Of a stretch of DNA of 64,000 nucleotides, positions 45,601 through 54,032 are shown in pieces; the stretch's first letter is position 1; each line of letters opens with the position of its first letter. Below the pieces are notes generated by a model, which had not been told where the DNA came from, did no database searches, and was given only the letters and a program-made list of their open reading frames with translations. Made by a program: the position numbers and the translations under genes. This DNA comes from Mucilaginibacter pankratovii (GTDB lineage Bacteria > Bacteroidota > Bacteroidia > Sphingobacteriales > Sphingobacteriaceae), in NCBI RefSeq assembly GCF_014773265.1, contig NZ_JACWMY010000003.1, forward strand, positions 550,110-614,109, in the 5' to 3' direction.

Positions 45601-46438
45601 CGGGCCACATCAGAGTGTTTTTCATTCTTACGCTAACGATGCAGGATATCCCGCTGCTGGCGATGACAATTGGATCCATGATGGCGGTTACTTTGGCGGC
45701 AGTAACTATAGTGCTAGTTGGAATGCTGCGTTGATTGGGTATGGGGGCTATGTTAACAGCGCAGGCCAAGTTGTTTTTTATAATAATCCAATTTACAATT
45801 CAATGCTGGAGAGAAATGCAATAAGCGAATCGTTAGATTATACACCGAACTATAATGCTTTAGCGAGAAATGGCAATAACACAGATAGTGAAAGAACTGA
45901 TTTTGGAGGATATTCTGTCGCCAATCCGGCAGGACTAACTCATGCTCAAGAGTTGGCCAAATATGGACAGATTACTTGGGGCTATAATTTTTCCGTGGGT
46001 GCTTCACTTGGACCAGTAGGAGGGACATGGGAAGTCGGAACGATTGTTACCGACAAAGGTTGGGCGAGAGATTACCGAACAACGTATTATGCACCCGGCC
46101 TTGCATCCCTATCCGTATCACATACTTTCTTGATGATTAAGTCTATCGATGCCAAAAACTTGCCTACCTTTTCTGATTGGAATGGTCTTTCAAAGGGTGC
46201 ATTTGCTGGGACTACGTTAAAAGGAAGAACTTCTTTAGCCTACGGAGGTGGGTTAGGGTCTAATTATGCTGTAACTTTTGCAGGTCTCGCATGGGGGCCA
46301 AACATAACCAACTTCATGAAAGATTCTAAAACCGGTGGTGGATTAGCTGTAGGTATCACTGTATGGCTAGGCCCAGCTTATAGGTTACCTAATACTATTT
46401 ATTCTAACTCCTATTATTATGAAATATCTGGTTTGTAG
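42611..46438 (+). CDS. DUF6443/RHS protein with a distinct glycine-rich tip (module 2, gene B)
   Basis: 1275 residues, signal peptide ending YASAQ. The DUF6443-like region (RSYIDGLGRAIQTLGVQASP), YD repeats and RHS core (AALGRWVAVDPVAESQ, NPIMYNDPLGDLLPQPGSK, to about residue 985) are close to the protein at 26860. The last ~290 residues are unrelated to that paralogue: Gly/Tyr/Ser-rich with FSVGASLGPVGGTWEVG, SLSVSHTFLMIKS and FAGLAWGPNITNFMKDS. No known toxin motif is recognised in this tip. Sharp divergence after a conserved core is the mark of polymorphic toxin tip exchange. A decayed copy of the tip follows directly, then a small membrane protein. Confidence 0.82.
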   Translation: MKLKIYVLVNLAAMFCLTRYASAQQGFIQQDNIKVSGIITDAQTYPLTTTQKQTTRSYIDGLGRAIQTLGVQASPGGNDMIQPFAYDNLGRQTKSYLPYAGLSGDVKGSFRTNALSTAQPNFYNQTSQYLIAKDGSPFTQQVFEDSPLQRLLKSGTVGDGFQAVGGTGTQYYKTVSYRHNLSATDGNIRLWNNDGTYTTGSVYTDNLLTVVDGIDEDGKETLTFTDMAGKTILKRQKLGATNLDTYYIYNAAGMLSYTVPPKAIELLNANSSYTLATAPLSTLVFKFVYDGRGRIIAKTIPSKGTSYIVYDPLNRPVLTQDANMAASNKWAYIKYDVKGRPVSSGIYQDNTTSPTSHIGQVNMQTYVNTLTSSYNTAWYESRTSTLTNNGYYTSNIFPTTTWGTLTALSFNYYDDYDMNFDSSHADDFSYANQSLTGEIGATTAKIKGAPTITCKATIGAAFTTPKWLTTVVFYDKRGNPIQVQSNNHVYYTDMNTVTDTKTTVPDFTGVPQVSKVTKRTAASTYVSTYTTLTYDHMYRLKTVGQGYGTTASTPTASPVAAYTYNELGQAIKKGLGYLTASTWLQNLDMRYNIRGQLLTINNSTLTNDSGVTNGETTDVFGMEMLYDKVDAGLTNTASFNGKLTGVKWMSKDGALANSRERGYKYTYDQLNRYKSAIYGERTTAGTGTFTANANAFDEVVTSYDLAGNIMGLTRNSGTMGGSTYTAIDNLTYSYDTNSPNKLLSVSDATGNALGVPTGGNTYLYDTNGNLTKDLNKTISQIDYNILNRTDKISFSTPSGRYINYTYDASGQLIRKQQYNSSALVKTTDYVDGFVYEDNNLLYFPMPEGRVRVLSGVFTQEFVVTDQQGNARISFQNNSGAVQVKQENSYYGFGMAMLTSPVSSPGVTANKRLYNGGSEWQNDYTNLPDYYQTFYRNYDAALGRWVAVDPVAESQEDMSPYQYAGNNPIMYNDPLGDLLPQPGSKEIPNWENMPNYYNGPHQSVFHSYANDAGYPAAGDDNWIHDGGYFGGSNYSASWNAALIGYGGYVNSAGQVVFYNNPIYNSMLERNAISESLDYTPNYNALARNGNNTDSERTDFGGYSVANPAGLTHAQELAKYGQITWGYNFSVGASLGPVGGTWEVGTIVTDKGWARDYRTTYYAPGLASLSVSHTFLMIKSIDAKNLPTFSDWNGLSKGAFAGTTLKGRTSLAYGGGLGSNYAVTFAGLAWGPNITNFMKDSKTGGGLAVGITVWLGPAYRLPNTIYSNSYYYEISGL

Positions 46439-46439
46439 C

Positions 46440-46721
46440 CTACGCAGGTGGGTGGGACTAATGTCTAATGGCGCAATAAGTTTTTTAGGTCTTCCATGGG
46501 AGGCAAAAATAACCAACTGCGTGAAAGGTTCTAAAACTGGTGGCGGTTAGCAATCAGTCTCAATATATTATGGGGTTGACCCTACTGGTTTTTTAACATC
46601 ACTTAATTATGAATCAAAAAGCATAAAGGTTCACCAGGAGGTTTTAAAAGAAAACCGAAACTGTTTAACAAGCGATTTTTATTGGATTACTAATAGGTTT
46701 CGGCGATATCATATTTATTGA
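46440..46721 (+). pseudogene. Displaced, decayed copy of the module 2 RHS tip
   Basis: In one frame 46461-46550 reads MSNGAISFLGLPWEAKITN then CVKGSKTGGG. The C-terminus of the upstream RHS protein reads GSNYAVTFAGLAWGPNITN then FMKDSKTGGG. At the matching place the copy has a TAG, then continues QSVSIYYGVDPTGFLTSLNY to a TGA at 46719-46721. No start codon or core precedes it. This is an orphan tip, as left when RHS tips are replaced or duplicated. Confidence 0.8.
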
Positions 46722-46850
46722 ACACGAATTTGCACAGAAAAAAGCATAAAGTCGTATTTTCGCACAAGTACTGGTCCAAAAATTAAGAGTGCCGGTGACT
46801 ATGCAAGTAAAAAAGATCTAAATACTATGAGGTTTATGGGAGGTTATACT

Positions 46851-47267
46851 ATGAATATTAAATCGAAAATAAAAGAAAACTTCAATATTGAACTTGATGC
46901 TTTAGAGCTCAAAATCAATCATTATTTGGCTAGCCATTTTTACCGCATTTTAGAAAAAGGATCTGACTATATCATTTTTGTCGATGATGAATTTAGTGAT
47001 AGGAAGCGGACACGTTCGGATTTTCATTCAAGAATAGGAAGAGGAATGTTTAAATTTGGTCAACTAACTGATAGAGAATCGTATTTGGAGTTGACTTATT
47101 TTACTTCTTTGTCTCATTTTATCATCATGTTTTTTTTGTTTTCAGCTTTTTGTGTTTATACCAATAACTTTATTATGCCGATTTTTATTTCAATTGGATT
47201 AACTTTGCCGATTTTAATTAGAATTTTTCATTTAAATAAGCACGTGTTTGAAGAAGTGATGCATTAA
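46851..47267 (+). CDS. Small two-helix membrane protein, candidate immunity protein
   Basis: 138 residues from the ATG at 46851, preferred over the in-frame ATG at 46827 because GGGAGG at 46838-46843 lies seven bases before it. Soluble basic N-terminal half, then two membrane helices at about 83-100 and 103-122 (FIIMFFLFSAFCVYTN, FIMPIFISIGLTLPILI). I recognise no family. It follows the second RHS gene and its orphan tip in the same direction, a typical position for an immunity gene; a membrane location would suit protection against an envelope-acting tip. Low GC. The assignment is by position only. Confidence 0.6.
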   Translation: MNIKSKIKENFNIELDALELKINHYLASHFYRILEKGSDYIIFVDDEFSDRKRTRSDFHSRIGRGMFKFGQLTDRESYLELTYFTSLSHFIIMFFLFSAFCVYTNNFIMPIFISIGLTLPILIRIFHLNKHVFEEVMH

Positions 47268-47642
47268 TCTTGGTGTGTGAATTTGACAATTACGTCCACT
47301 TGCCGAATTTATAACTTTGGCTTAAAGTATCTGAAGCTTCCAGTTTATTTGGACTTTCATATGCTTGGCATGATTGAGTTAATCAGAATAATAAATCAGA
47401 GAGTTGATGGCACGAGACATTGAATCGAGAAACGAAATCGATATTTGGATAGTAGGGGAACAATAGACTAACTGATTCAAAACCAACCATGCTGAAAGAG
47501 AGCCCCTATACCCCTCCAATCCGGGCGCGGTGTACACCATCGTATTGGCGCTTAATGCACCCGTGCGTGATTGGATTGCCAGTAAGGGTACAATTTATTG
47601 GAATGCCTTCAAAGCCTTAACCCCTTAAAAACTATAAACTCT
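47268..47642. other. Gene-free stretch with a possible C-terminal coding relic
   Basis: No complete gene. Plus-strand 47521-47628 keeps a protein-like frame ending in TAA (PGAVYTIVLALNAPVRDW, then IASKGTIYWNAFKALTP) without any start or upstream homology in the window. It may be the last part of a lost gene. The rest is AT-rich and uninformative. Confidence 0.3.
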
Positions 47643-48032
47643 CTACCACAAATACATATCAATCGTTCCGTTAAACCTGGTTGTTGGAGGGTTGTCAGAT
47701 TCTTCGCGAATAACGTTAGTATCATTAAACAACACTTTGTAGCCCATAGGGGCACCACCGGTATTCTTTAATGTAAGCTGCAATAAATCGTTAACCTCGC
47801 CATAAAACTTAAAGCTGTAGTTACCGCTGGTACCGGGCTTGTCTACCAAAGTATAATAAACAAGGTTGCTGTTTTGCCGTTGTACGATCTTAATATCATA
47901 GGTACCGGTTGCGGTGATAACCACTTCGTGGTTTGGGGCTTTCGGGTCAAATTTAGATTTGTCGGTTTGGTCTTTTTTGCAGGCGGCCAAAAATAGTAAC
48001 AGCATCATAACAGCTGGCAATAGTTTTTTCAT
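47643..48032 (-). CDS. Small lipoprotein of unknown function
   Basis: 129 residues with a lipoprotein signal peptide (MKKLLPAVMMLLLFLAAC, Cys 18) and a ~105-residue beta-rich domain (VVITATGTYDIKIVQRQN, YSFKFYGEVNDLLQLTLKN) like a small Ig-type or lipocalin-like sandwich. No family recognised. It is divergent from the type II secretion plus-strand arm with a 122-bp spacer between the starts. Such single-domain lipoproteins are frequent in Bacteroidota; no role is proposed. Confidence 0.7.
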   Translation of the reverse strand: MKKLLPAVMMLLLFLAACKKDQTDKSKFDPKAPNHEVVITATGTYDIKIVQRQNSNLVYYTLVDKPGTSGNYSFKFYGEVNDLLQLTLKNTGGAPMGYKVLFNDTNVIREESDNPPTTRFNGTIDMYLW

Positions 48033-48154
48033 GATGAAAGGTTAGGTTATGGTTTGATTATTTATTATTTCTAAATTTAAAGGATTTTTTTCAAAAGCAG
48101 GCTTTTGCAGCCAAAAAAAATTACCTTTAATAAACCTGTACTTTATCAACCAGT

Positions 48155-51100
48155 TTGAACTGCCTTTATACAATACCTTCCTTATTATATGCCTGCGGAA
48201 AAAGGCTCAGCGTGTTGCTTTTATTTATTTTTCTGTACACGGCTGCCTATGCGCAGGATGTGGACCTCTACCTTTCCGGCCATATTTTGCCGGGTAAATC
48301 CATCATCAAAATATCCCGCGATGGTTGGGATCAGTATATGTGGATACTTGCAGAAAATAACGAAGTGTATCGCCTCAATACCGTAACGCAGCAATTAGAA
48401 GACCTTTCACCTAAATTCAGCCAATACTCCGCTTACCACCTGTTTGATATTGCCGGCTTTTATGAAAATACGGTAGCGCTTGCCGGAAGGGCAGGTTCAG
48501 AAACCAAAATTATTACGTATGACGATGGGGTGTATGGTGACCCGGCCGAGTTTTTAAATGCGGGTTCTTCACCTCTGGAAGGCAACATGGTCGGTATTGG
48601 CGCGGCGTCCATTGGTACCAACAACGTATTTGGACAGGGGAATTCTAAATCACTCCTTATTGCTACCGACCAGACACTTTACCATTTTAGTATAGATAAT
48701 AGTGGTTATACAAAAAGATCGGATGAGGCTACCCGAATTTTTGCTGCCAATTACCGCACCCAACTGTTTACCAAGCTGGCCGGCAGGGGTATTAATGCCC
48801 CAGGCCTTATAGGTGTTTTGGGTACAACCCGTTTGTATATTGGGGGATCAGACGGCGCCCTGAACAATGTGCTACCTTTCCCGGATGTTATTAATACCGC
48901 ATACTTTACGGCCAACCGGGTAGTTACAGGCACAATAAACGATTATAATATTCCCGACCTTTTCTGGGGCACAAATAATGGTATGTACCAGCGCAAGCTT
49001 TCACTTCAAAACCCCTACGACGGCAATTACAAGCATTACCTTGATAACGTAAAAATAAACCACATAACAGATATATATGGCTTTATGCCCTTAGGCAACG
49101 ATGTAGCAAAAGAAAACCTGCTGATAGGTACAGATGAAGGGCTGTATTACAGCAGTTCAGTACTGAACCCTCAATACAATGAGCAGCTGGATGATTTTAC
49201 ATTATACCATTTTGATAAACTCGGCAATATCAAAATTAAATTTATAGAGGTAAGCGCTTCTTCCCTCTTCAATCCCATTTGCGAGAACGCTATATACCTG
49301 GCAACCGATGACGGGATATATATGGTACGGCCCGATTATGTGCCGCATACCGATGTGACCAAACCCATAAATGCTATTCATTTTGCCTTTGATACGGAAG
49401 ATGTTACCGAGAAGACGGTATGCGATGGAGAACCCGTAAAAGTAACCCTGAACCAGGACATTACCGCCAATGCCATACAATGGTTTAAAGATGGCAAGGA
49501 AATTTTAAATGTGAGTGGAAGCACCATCAGCCTTACCCAATCGGGAGAGTACACTGCTGTATTGTTCGACCCATGCGGCGGGGTACATGTAGAAAGCAAA
49601 CCGCTTCACCTTACTGTTGTACCGGCTCCTGTTATCACTTTTAACTATCCGGACAAACTGCCATTTTGCGACAAAAATTCGGTTACACTTACCACGGTTT
49701 ATAACCCGGATTACCAATATCGCTGGGTAGCGAATGATAACCTGATACCCGGCGAAACTTCCAATACTTTTACTGCAACCTATAATGCCCGTTACCGGGT
49801 GGAGGTGAGCAATTGCAGCAATATCTGGGTACTATCTAAAGAAGTAAAAGTAGATTTTATTCATTTACCCACGCCGCAGGTTACGGCTGCAAAAACAACT
49901 TATTGTGAAGGCGAATTCGCACCACTTTCGGTGGATGTCCCCCTGGATGATTCGTACACTATAAACTGGTATAAAGACGGCGTTTTGATATCGGACGATA
50001 TCGGACTTACAGCTATATTTGCCACCACTACCGGCAGCTACTCGGTTACATTGAAAAGTACCATTGCCGATTGCACACAGCCTTCGCCGCCGGTACAATT
50101 GAGTTTTATATCGGCACCGGTGTTTACTTTCAATTATGATGATAAGCTTCAATTTTGTGATGTTGCCTCTACCATCCTTAAAACCGATGAAAATGCCGCC
50201 TACCAATACCGGTGGTATAAAGATGGCGTACTGAACGGGCAAACCACTTCAAGTTTAACAGTAACGCAAAGCGGCAAATACAAAGTTGAACTGAGTGCAT
50301 GCACTAACACCTGGTTTGCGTCTAAGGAGGTTCAGGTGGACCTTATAAACCTGCCTGTTCCAGTTGTTACAGCTAATAAAACCAATTATTGCGAAGGCGA
50401 AGAAGCTATACTTTCATTAAACACCCCCGTTGCTGCTGCTTACACCATCAATTGGTATAAGGATGGCGTTTTATTACCTGCTAATAATAACCTCGCCTCC
50501 ATTAAAGTTACCATTGCCGGGAGCTATTCAGCCATCCTGAACAGCACAATAGCAAACTGTTCCAGGCCATCTGCTCCGGTAGCTGTAGCTTTTACACCCG
50601 CCCCGGTATTTACCTTTAATTACCCTGCTGAGATCCATTATTGCTCCGGTACGCCCGTTACCCTTAAGGCAGAGGGTTCCGCAGCTTACCAATACCGGTG
50701 GTATAAAGATGGTGTGTTAACGGGGGATGTAAGCCCGTCTTTACCCGTTACCCGTTCAGGCCTGTATAAGATCGAAGTAAGTTCTTGTGCGGGCTCATGG
50801 GTGGCAAGAGAGGTGACAGTTAATTTCATCCAGCTACCTGCGCCGGTAATTGTAACCGATAAGCCCGGGTATTGTATTGGCGATAATGCACTGCTGTCTA
50901 TAGCTGCACCGGTAAATGCATCTTACACCATCAATTGGTATTATAACGGTGAACTGATAACCGATAACACCAATCACACCTCAATTAACACAAGTTTAGG
51001 TGGCGCTTATTCGGTAACTATTGTGAACAATACGGCAAATACTGATGGGAGCATATGTTCGGTAAATTCGGTTATCCAGCCTGTTCCATTCGAAACCCCG

Positions 51101-51793
51101 CCCGTAGCAAGTGTCGAACAAATAGTACGCACCACATTGTGCGAGGGGCAACTGATAGGTTTAGTAGCGCACCATGACAAGGGTACAGTAAAATGGTCAA
51201 CCGGCGAAACTACAGATCAGATCAGCGTGCGCTCGCCAGGGGTATATAGCTTTACCGTTACCACTGCGGCAGGCTGCCAGGTAAATGCGAGTGTAAAATT
51301 AGATCTGTTGCCGCAGCCGGTTTTTAGCGTTCAGGATACCTCCGTATGCGGGTACAAACAACAAACCATCACCCTTAAAGCACCACCGGGCTTTACCGCG
51401 TATGCATGGAACGGCGTACCCGGAAGTGATACTTATAACGTTAGCCGGCCGCAAACTGTTAGTTTAACGGTAACCGATATGAACGGTTGCCAGGCCACCA
51501 AGCAAATTGTGGTAGCAAGCCAATGCCCCGATGTAATTATCCCTAATACATTTACGCCAAACAACGACGGGGCAAATGATGCCTGGGCAATAGGTGGTTT
51601 AGAGAATGACCGTACGGTAACAGTAAAAGTTTTGAACCGTAACGGAAATGAAGTGTATAGCAGCAAGGGCTACGGTGTCGCCTGGAACGGGCAATATCAC
51701 GGTGTAAAACTACCTGCAGGTACCTATTATTATATCATCACCGCGAAAAGCAACTCTAATAGATTTTCTGGTTTCGTTACTATACTGTATTAG
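48155..51793 (+). CDS. Large secreted Ig-repeat protein with T9SS/gliding-type C-terminal sorting domain
   Basis: 1212 residues from a TTG start that gives a full signal peptide (RLSVLLLFIFLYTAAYAQ). Residues ~25-400 look like a propeller-like domain with GTDEGLYYSS and ATDDGIYMVR repeats. From ~420 come Ig-like domains with Trp and Cys pairs; a 162-163-residue double-Ig unit is repeated about three times (starts near 49628, 50117 and 50603: PVITFNYPDKLPFC, PVFTFNYDDKLQFC, PVFTFNYPAEIHYC). The last ~85 residues are the CHU_C type B sorting domain (IPNTFTPNNDGANDAWAIGG, LPAGTYYYIITAKS), which directs export by the type IX system. It heads the gene run that also encodes type II secretion parts. 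A possible -7 box TACCTTTA lies at 48122-48129. Confidence 0.88.
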   Translation: MNCLYTIPSLLYACGKRLSVLLLFIFLYTAAYAQDVDLYLSGHILPGKSIIKISRDGWDQYMWILAENNEVYRLNTVTQQLEDLSPKFSQYSAYHLFDIAGFYENTVALAGRAGSETKIITYDDGVYGDPAEFLNAGSSPLEGNMVGIGAASIGTNNVFGQGNSKSLLIATDQTLYHFSIDNSGYTKRSDEATRIFAANYRTQLFTKLAGRGINAPGLIGVLGTTRLYIGGSDGALNNVLPFPDVINTAYFTANRVVTGTINDYNIPDLFWGTNNGMYQRKLSLQNPYDGNYKHYLDNVKINHITDIYGFMPLGNDVAKENLLIGTDEGLYYSSSVLNPQYNEQLDDFTLYHFDKLGNIKIKFIEVSASSLFNPICENAIYLATDDGIYMVRPDYVPHTDVTKPINAIHFAFDTEDVTEKTVCDGEPVKVTLNQDITANAIQWFKDGKEILNVSGSTISLTQSGEYTAVLFDPCGGVHVESKPLHLTVVPAPVITFNYPDKLPFCDKNSVTLTTVYNPDYQYRWVANDNLIPGETSNTFTATYNARYRVEVSNCSNIWVLSKEVKVDFIHLPTPQVTAAKTTYCEGEFAPLSVDVPLDDSYTINWYKDGVLISDDIGLTAIFATTTGSYSVTLKSTIADCTQPSPPVQLSFISAPVFTFNYDDKLQFCDVASTILKTDENAAYQYRWYKDGVLNGQTTSSLTVTQSGKYKVELSACTNTWFASKEVQVDLINLPVPVVTANKTNYCEGEEAILSLNTPVAAAYTINWYKDGVLLPANNNLASIKVTIAGSYSAILNSTIANCSRPSAPVAVAFTPAPVFTFNYPAEIHYCSGTPVTLKAEGSAAYQYRWYKDGVLTGDVSPSLPVTRSGLYKIEVSSCAGSWVAREVTVNFIQLPAPVIVTDKPGYCIGDNALLSIAAPVNASYTINWYYNGELITDNTNHTSINTSLGGAYSVTIVNNTANTDGSICSVNSVIQPVPFETPPVASVEQIVRTTLCEGQLIGLVAHHDKGTVKWSTGETTDQISVRSPGVYSFTVTTAAGCQVNASVKLDLLPQPVFSVQDTSVCGYKQQTITLKAPPGFTAYAWNGVPGSDTYNVSRPQTVSLTVTDMNGCQATKQIVVASQCPDVIIPNTFTPNNDGANDAWAIGGLENDRTVTVKVLNRNGNEVYSSKGYGVAWNGQYHGVKLPAGTYYYIITAKSNSNRFSGFVTILY

Positions 51794-51938
51794 TTATATT
51801 CTTTGTTATTCAGGAATAATATATTTTAACAGGCATACCATACTGCTTTCGGTTGGGGTGGCGAAACAAGAAAAACCAGGAAAAATAATTTTAATAGCTA
51901 TAGTATTAAAGATCATAAATACGTAATTTTAGTGTTAA

Positions 51939-52895
51939 ATGACTCCTAAACCCTTACACTATATATGCCTTTTTGTTGCGCTTTTCGCGATGGTATCCTG
52001 TAAAGAGCTTATTGAACCGTCAATACAAAAACGGCCGGTAAATTTACTTGCGCCAGGCCAGGGTTTTGAAAGCAAAAACTATAACGTAACCTTTTGGTGG
52101 GACGATGTCGAAGACGCTCTGCAATACCGCCTGCAAATTGTAACTCCCGGCTTCGATAATATTGGTGCCCTGTTTGCAGATACCTTAGTTAAAGGAAGCA
52201 ATAAGATAACACTTAGCCTAACCCCGGGCGTGTACGAATGGCGGTTACGGGCCGAGAATGGCAGTTCTGAGACGGTCTTTAGCCAACCACGAAAATTTAC
52301 TATCGTACAATCGTCCATCGGGAACCAGGCTGTGCAATTAACAGCCCCCACAAATGGCGCCCTTACCAATCAACAGGGGGTAACATTTCAATGGGGAAGT
52401 TTATACGGTGCAACTACCTACCGCTTACAGATAGATACCAATAATTTTGCAGATACTGTAAAGCTGATCTATAACCACCAATTACCCGGCTTGCAATTTT
52501 CTTTCAGCTTCCCCCGCGACCAGCAATACCAATGGCGGGTGCGTGCGGAAAATGACACCGCGCGTGCGCAATGGTCAACAGTGAGAACTATAAGGTTCGA
52601 CCATACACCGCCTGGACAGGTCACTTTGTCTGGCCCCGGCAAAGCGGAGGTGGTAGCATTGCCGGTAAGCCTTCAATGGAATAGTGTGGCAACTGCTTCC
52701 GTATATAAACTGTATGTATTTAAAGGCGATTCTACAACAAACTATAATAATAGCTTTCCTGTGATAATTGATGGAACCAATCGTAGTTTTAACCTTGGCA
52801 ATCCTGCCGACCGGATTTATTGGAAGGTGAGTGCTTTGGATGCAGTAGGCAACGAAGGGCAAGCCAGTGTGTTAAGAAATTTTGTAGTGAAGTAA
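51939..52895 (+). CDS. Lipoprotein with three fibronectin-III-like repeats
   Basis: 318 residues with a lipoprotein signal (LHYICLFVALFAMVSC). Three similar ~90-residue beta domains follow, each with a W-x-x-V/L...Y-x-L-x-I/V pattern typical of FnIII-like modules (VTFWWDDVEDALQYRLQIVT, VTFQWGSLYGATTYRLQIDT, VSLQWNSVATASVYKLYVF). It is probably an outer-membrane lipoprotein. It lies 145 bp after the Ig-repeat protein and 6 bp before the GspC-like gene, so it belongs to the secretion operon. By position it could act as a pilotin-like or surface-anchoring accessory (inference), though it is much larger than known pilotins. Confidence 0.72.
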   Translation: MTPKPLHYICLFVALFAMVSCKELIEPSIQKRPVNLLAPGQGFESKNYNVTFWWDDVEDALQYRLQIVTPGFDNIGALFADTLVKGSNKITLSLTPGVYEWRLRAENGSSETVFSQPRKFTIVQSSIGNQAVQLTAPTNGALTNQQGVTFQWGSLYGATTYRLQIDTNNFADTVKLIYNHQLPGLQFSFSFPRDQQYQWRVRAENDTARAQWSTVRTIRFDHTPPGQVTLSGPGKAEVVALPVSLQWNSVATASVYKLYVFKGDSTTNYNNSFPVIIDGTNRSFNLGNPADRIYWKVSALDAVGNEGQASVLRNFVVK

Positions 52896-52901
52896 ATTTA
52901 A

Positions 52902-53402
52902 ATGAAAAATAAAAAGCTAACCTACTTGCTAATAGTGGCTGTTATCTTCATTTGGGGAGCAATTATCTACAAGATTTTTGATGTGGTAAACCCAGATGAT
53001 GATTTGCCACTTATTAACCCCACAGTGGCAGGCGTAAAGCCCACCGTTGATGATTATGAGGTTTTGCCCGATACAACCCAATTGTTGCTCAACTATCCCG
53101 ATCCTTTTGGTCAGGTAAGGTATAGGGACACTGCGGCTACCCCGGTTAAAAGGGTTTCGCATAGTATTGTAAGGCAAATGCCAACAGTTCCCGCTATTAA
53201 TTGGGGGGGTATCAAATATTCAGGGTACGTGATAAACGGTGACCAAAAAAAAAATACGGCATTTATAAAAATAAACGGAAACAGTTTAACACTTATGGAA
53301 GGCGAAACTGCCGATCAGGTTAAACTTCTTAAGAACATGAAAGATTCAATAAAAGTGATGTTTCAGGGGCAGGTGAAAGTTATTAAAATCAGTTACAATT
53401 AG
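52902..53402 (+). CDS. Bitopic inner-membrane protein, GspC/PilP-like
   Basis: 166 residues: short cytoplasmic start, one membrane helix (about 7-27, YLLIVAVIFIWGAIIYKIF), a ~70-residue Pro-rich linker and a C-terminal ~65-residue beta domain (IKYSGYVINGDQKKNTAFIK, LMEGETADQVKLLKN) with the layout of the homology region of GspC and PilP, which docks to the secretin N0 domain. Sequence similarity is not strong enough for certainty. It abuts the next gene (stop TAG at 53400-53402, next ATG at 53403). Expected role: linking the inner-membrane platform to GspD. Confidence 0.62.
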   Translation: MKNKKLTYLLIVAVIFIWGAIIYKIFDVVNPDDDLPLINPTVAGVKPTVDDYEVLPDTTQLLLNYPDPFGQVRYRDTAATPVKRVSHSIVRQMPTVPAINWGGIKYSGYVINGDQKKNTAFIKINGNSLTLMEGETADQVKLLKNMKDSIKVMFQGQVKVIKISYN

Positions 53403-54032
53403 ATGAAGATGAAATATTTTTTGATTGTATTCTTGTCAACGATACTTTGGCTAAATGGCTTTGCACAGGAAATCCCCGAAACTGTGCCTACTAAAGTTAG
53501 GATCAATGGAGCAGATAGGAATTTGGTTTTCGAAGTTAAAGCAACGGCGGGGCATATTATCACTGATACAGAATTAAACTATTACTGGTACGCTTCAAAC
53601 GCTGTGCATAATACCCGGGGCGGGTATAGCGGTAAATTGCTTAATGGCGAATATGCCGTCTTTTTCCCCGGCGGGAGTTTGAAGGAGCAGGGGGGCTTCA
53701 AAAATGGCTTAACGGATGGCGTTTGGAAAAGTTGGACTGATCAAGGACTCCTAATAAGCTTTATTACCTGGGCTAAAGGGCGTAAGTGGGGTGCCTTTAC
53801 CACTTATGATGCTGCCGGGAAAATAGTACAGCAAGGAAATTATATTAACAATTTGTTGGATGGTGAATTGCGTAATTATATCTCGGCGGATTCGGTACAA
53901 TATCTTTATTACCGCAATGGTGTTCCCGTTTCTAAAAAACCTTCGATCTTTAGCCGTTTAAACCCGTTTAGTAAAAGCCATGCCAGGGATAGCTTGAAGA
54001 ACAAACCTGCAAACTTAGTTCCTCCAAAATGA
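53403..54032 (+). CDS. Secreted MORN/YwqK-like repeat protein
   Basis: 209 residues with a signal peptide (ending LNGFAQE). The centre has MORN-like repeats: GEYAVFFPGGSLKEQGGFKN, GLTDGVWKSWTDQG, and GAFTTYDAAGKIVQQGNY. The C-terminus is basic. Such repeats are found in YwqK-type and surface proteins; function is unknown. It abuts the GspC-like gene and overlaps the next gene by 4 bp (ATGA), so it is tightly embedded in the secretion operon and probably has a role there. Confidence 0.72.
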   Translation: MKMKYFLIVFLSTILWLNGFAQEIPETVPTKVRINGADRNLVFEVKATAGHIITDTELNYYWYASNAVHNTRGGYSGKLLNGEYAVFFPGGSLKEQGGFKNGLTDGVWKSWTDQGLLISFITWAKGRKWGAFTTYDAAGKIVQQGNYINNLLDGELRNYISADSVQYLYYRNGVPVSKKPSIFSRLNPFSKSHARDSLKNKPANLVPPK

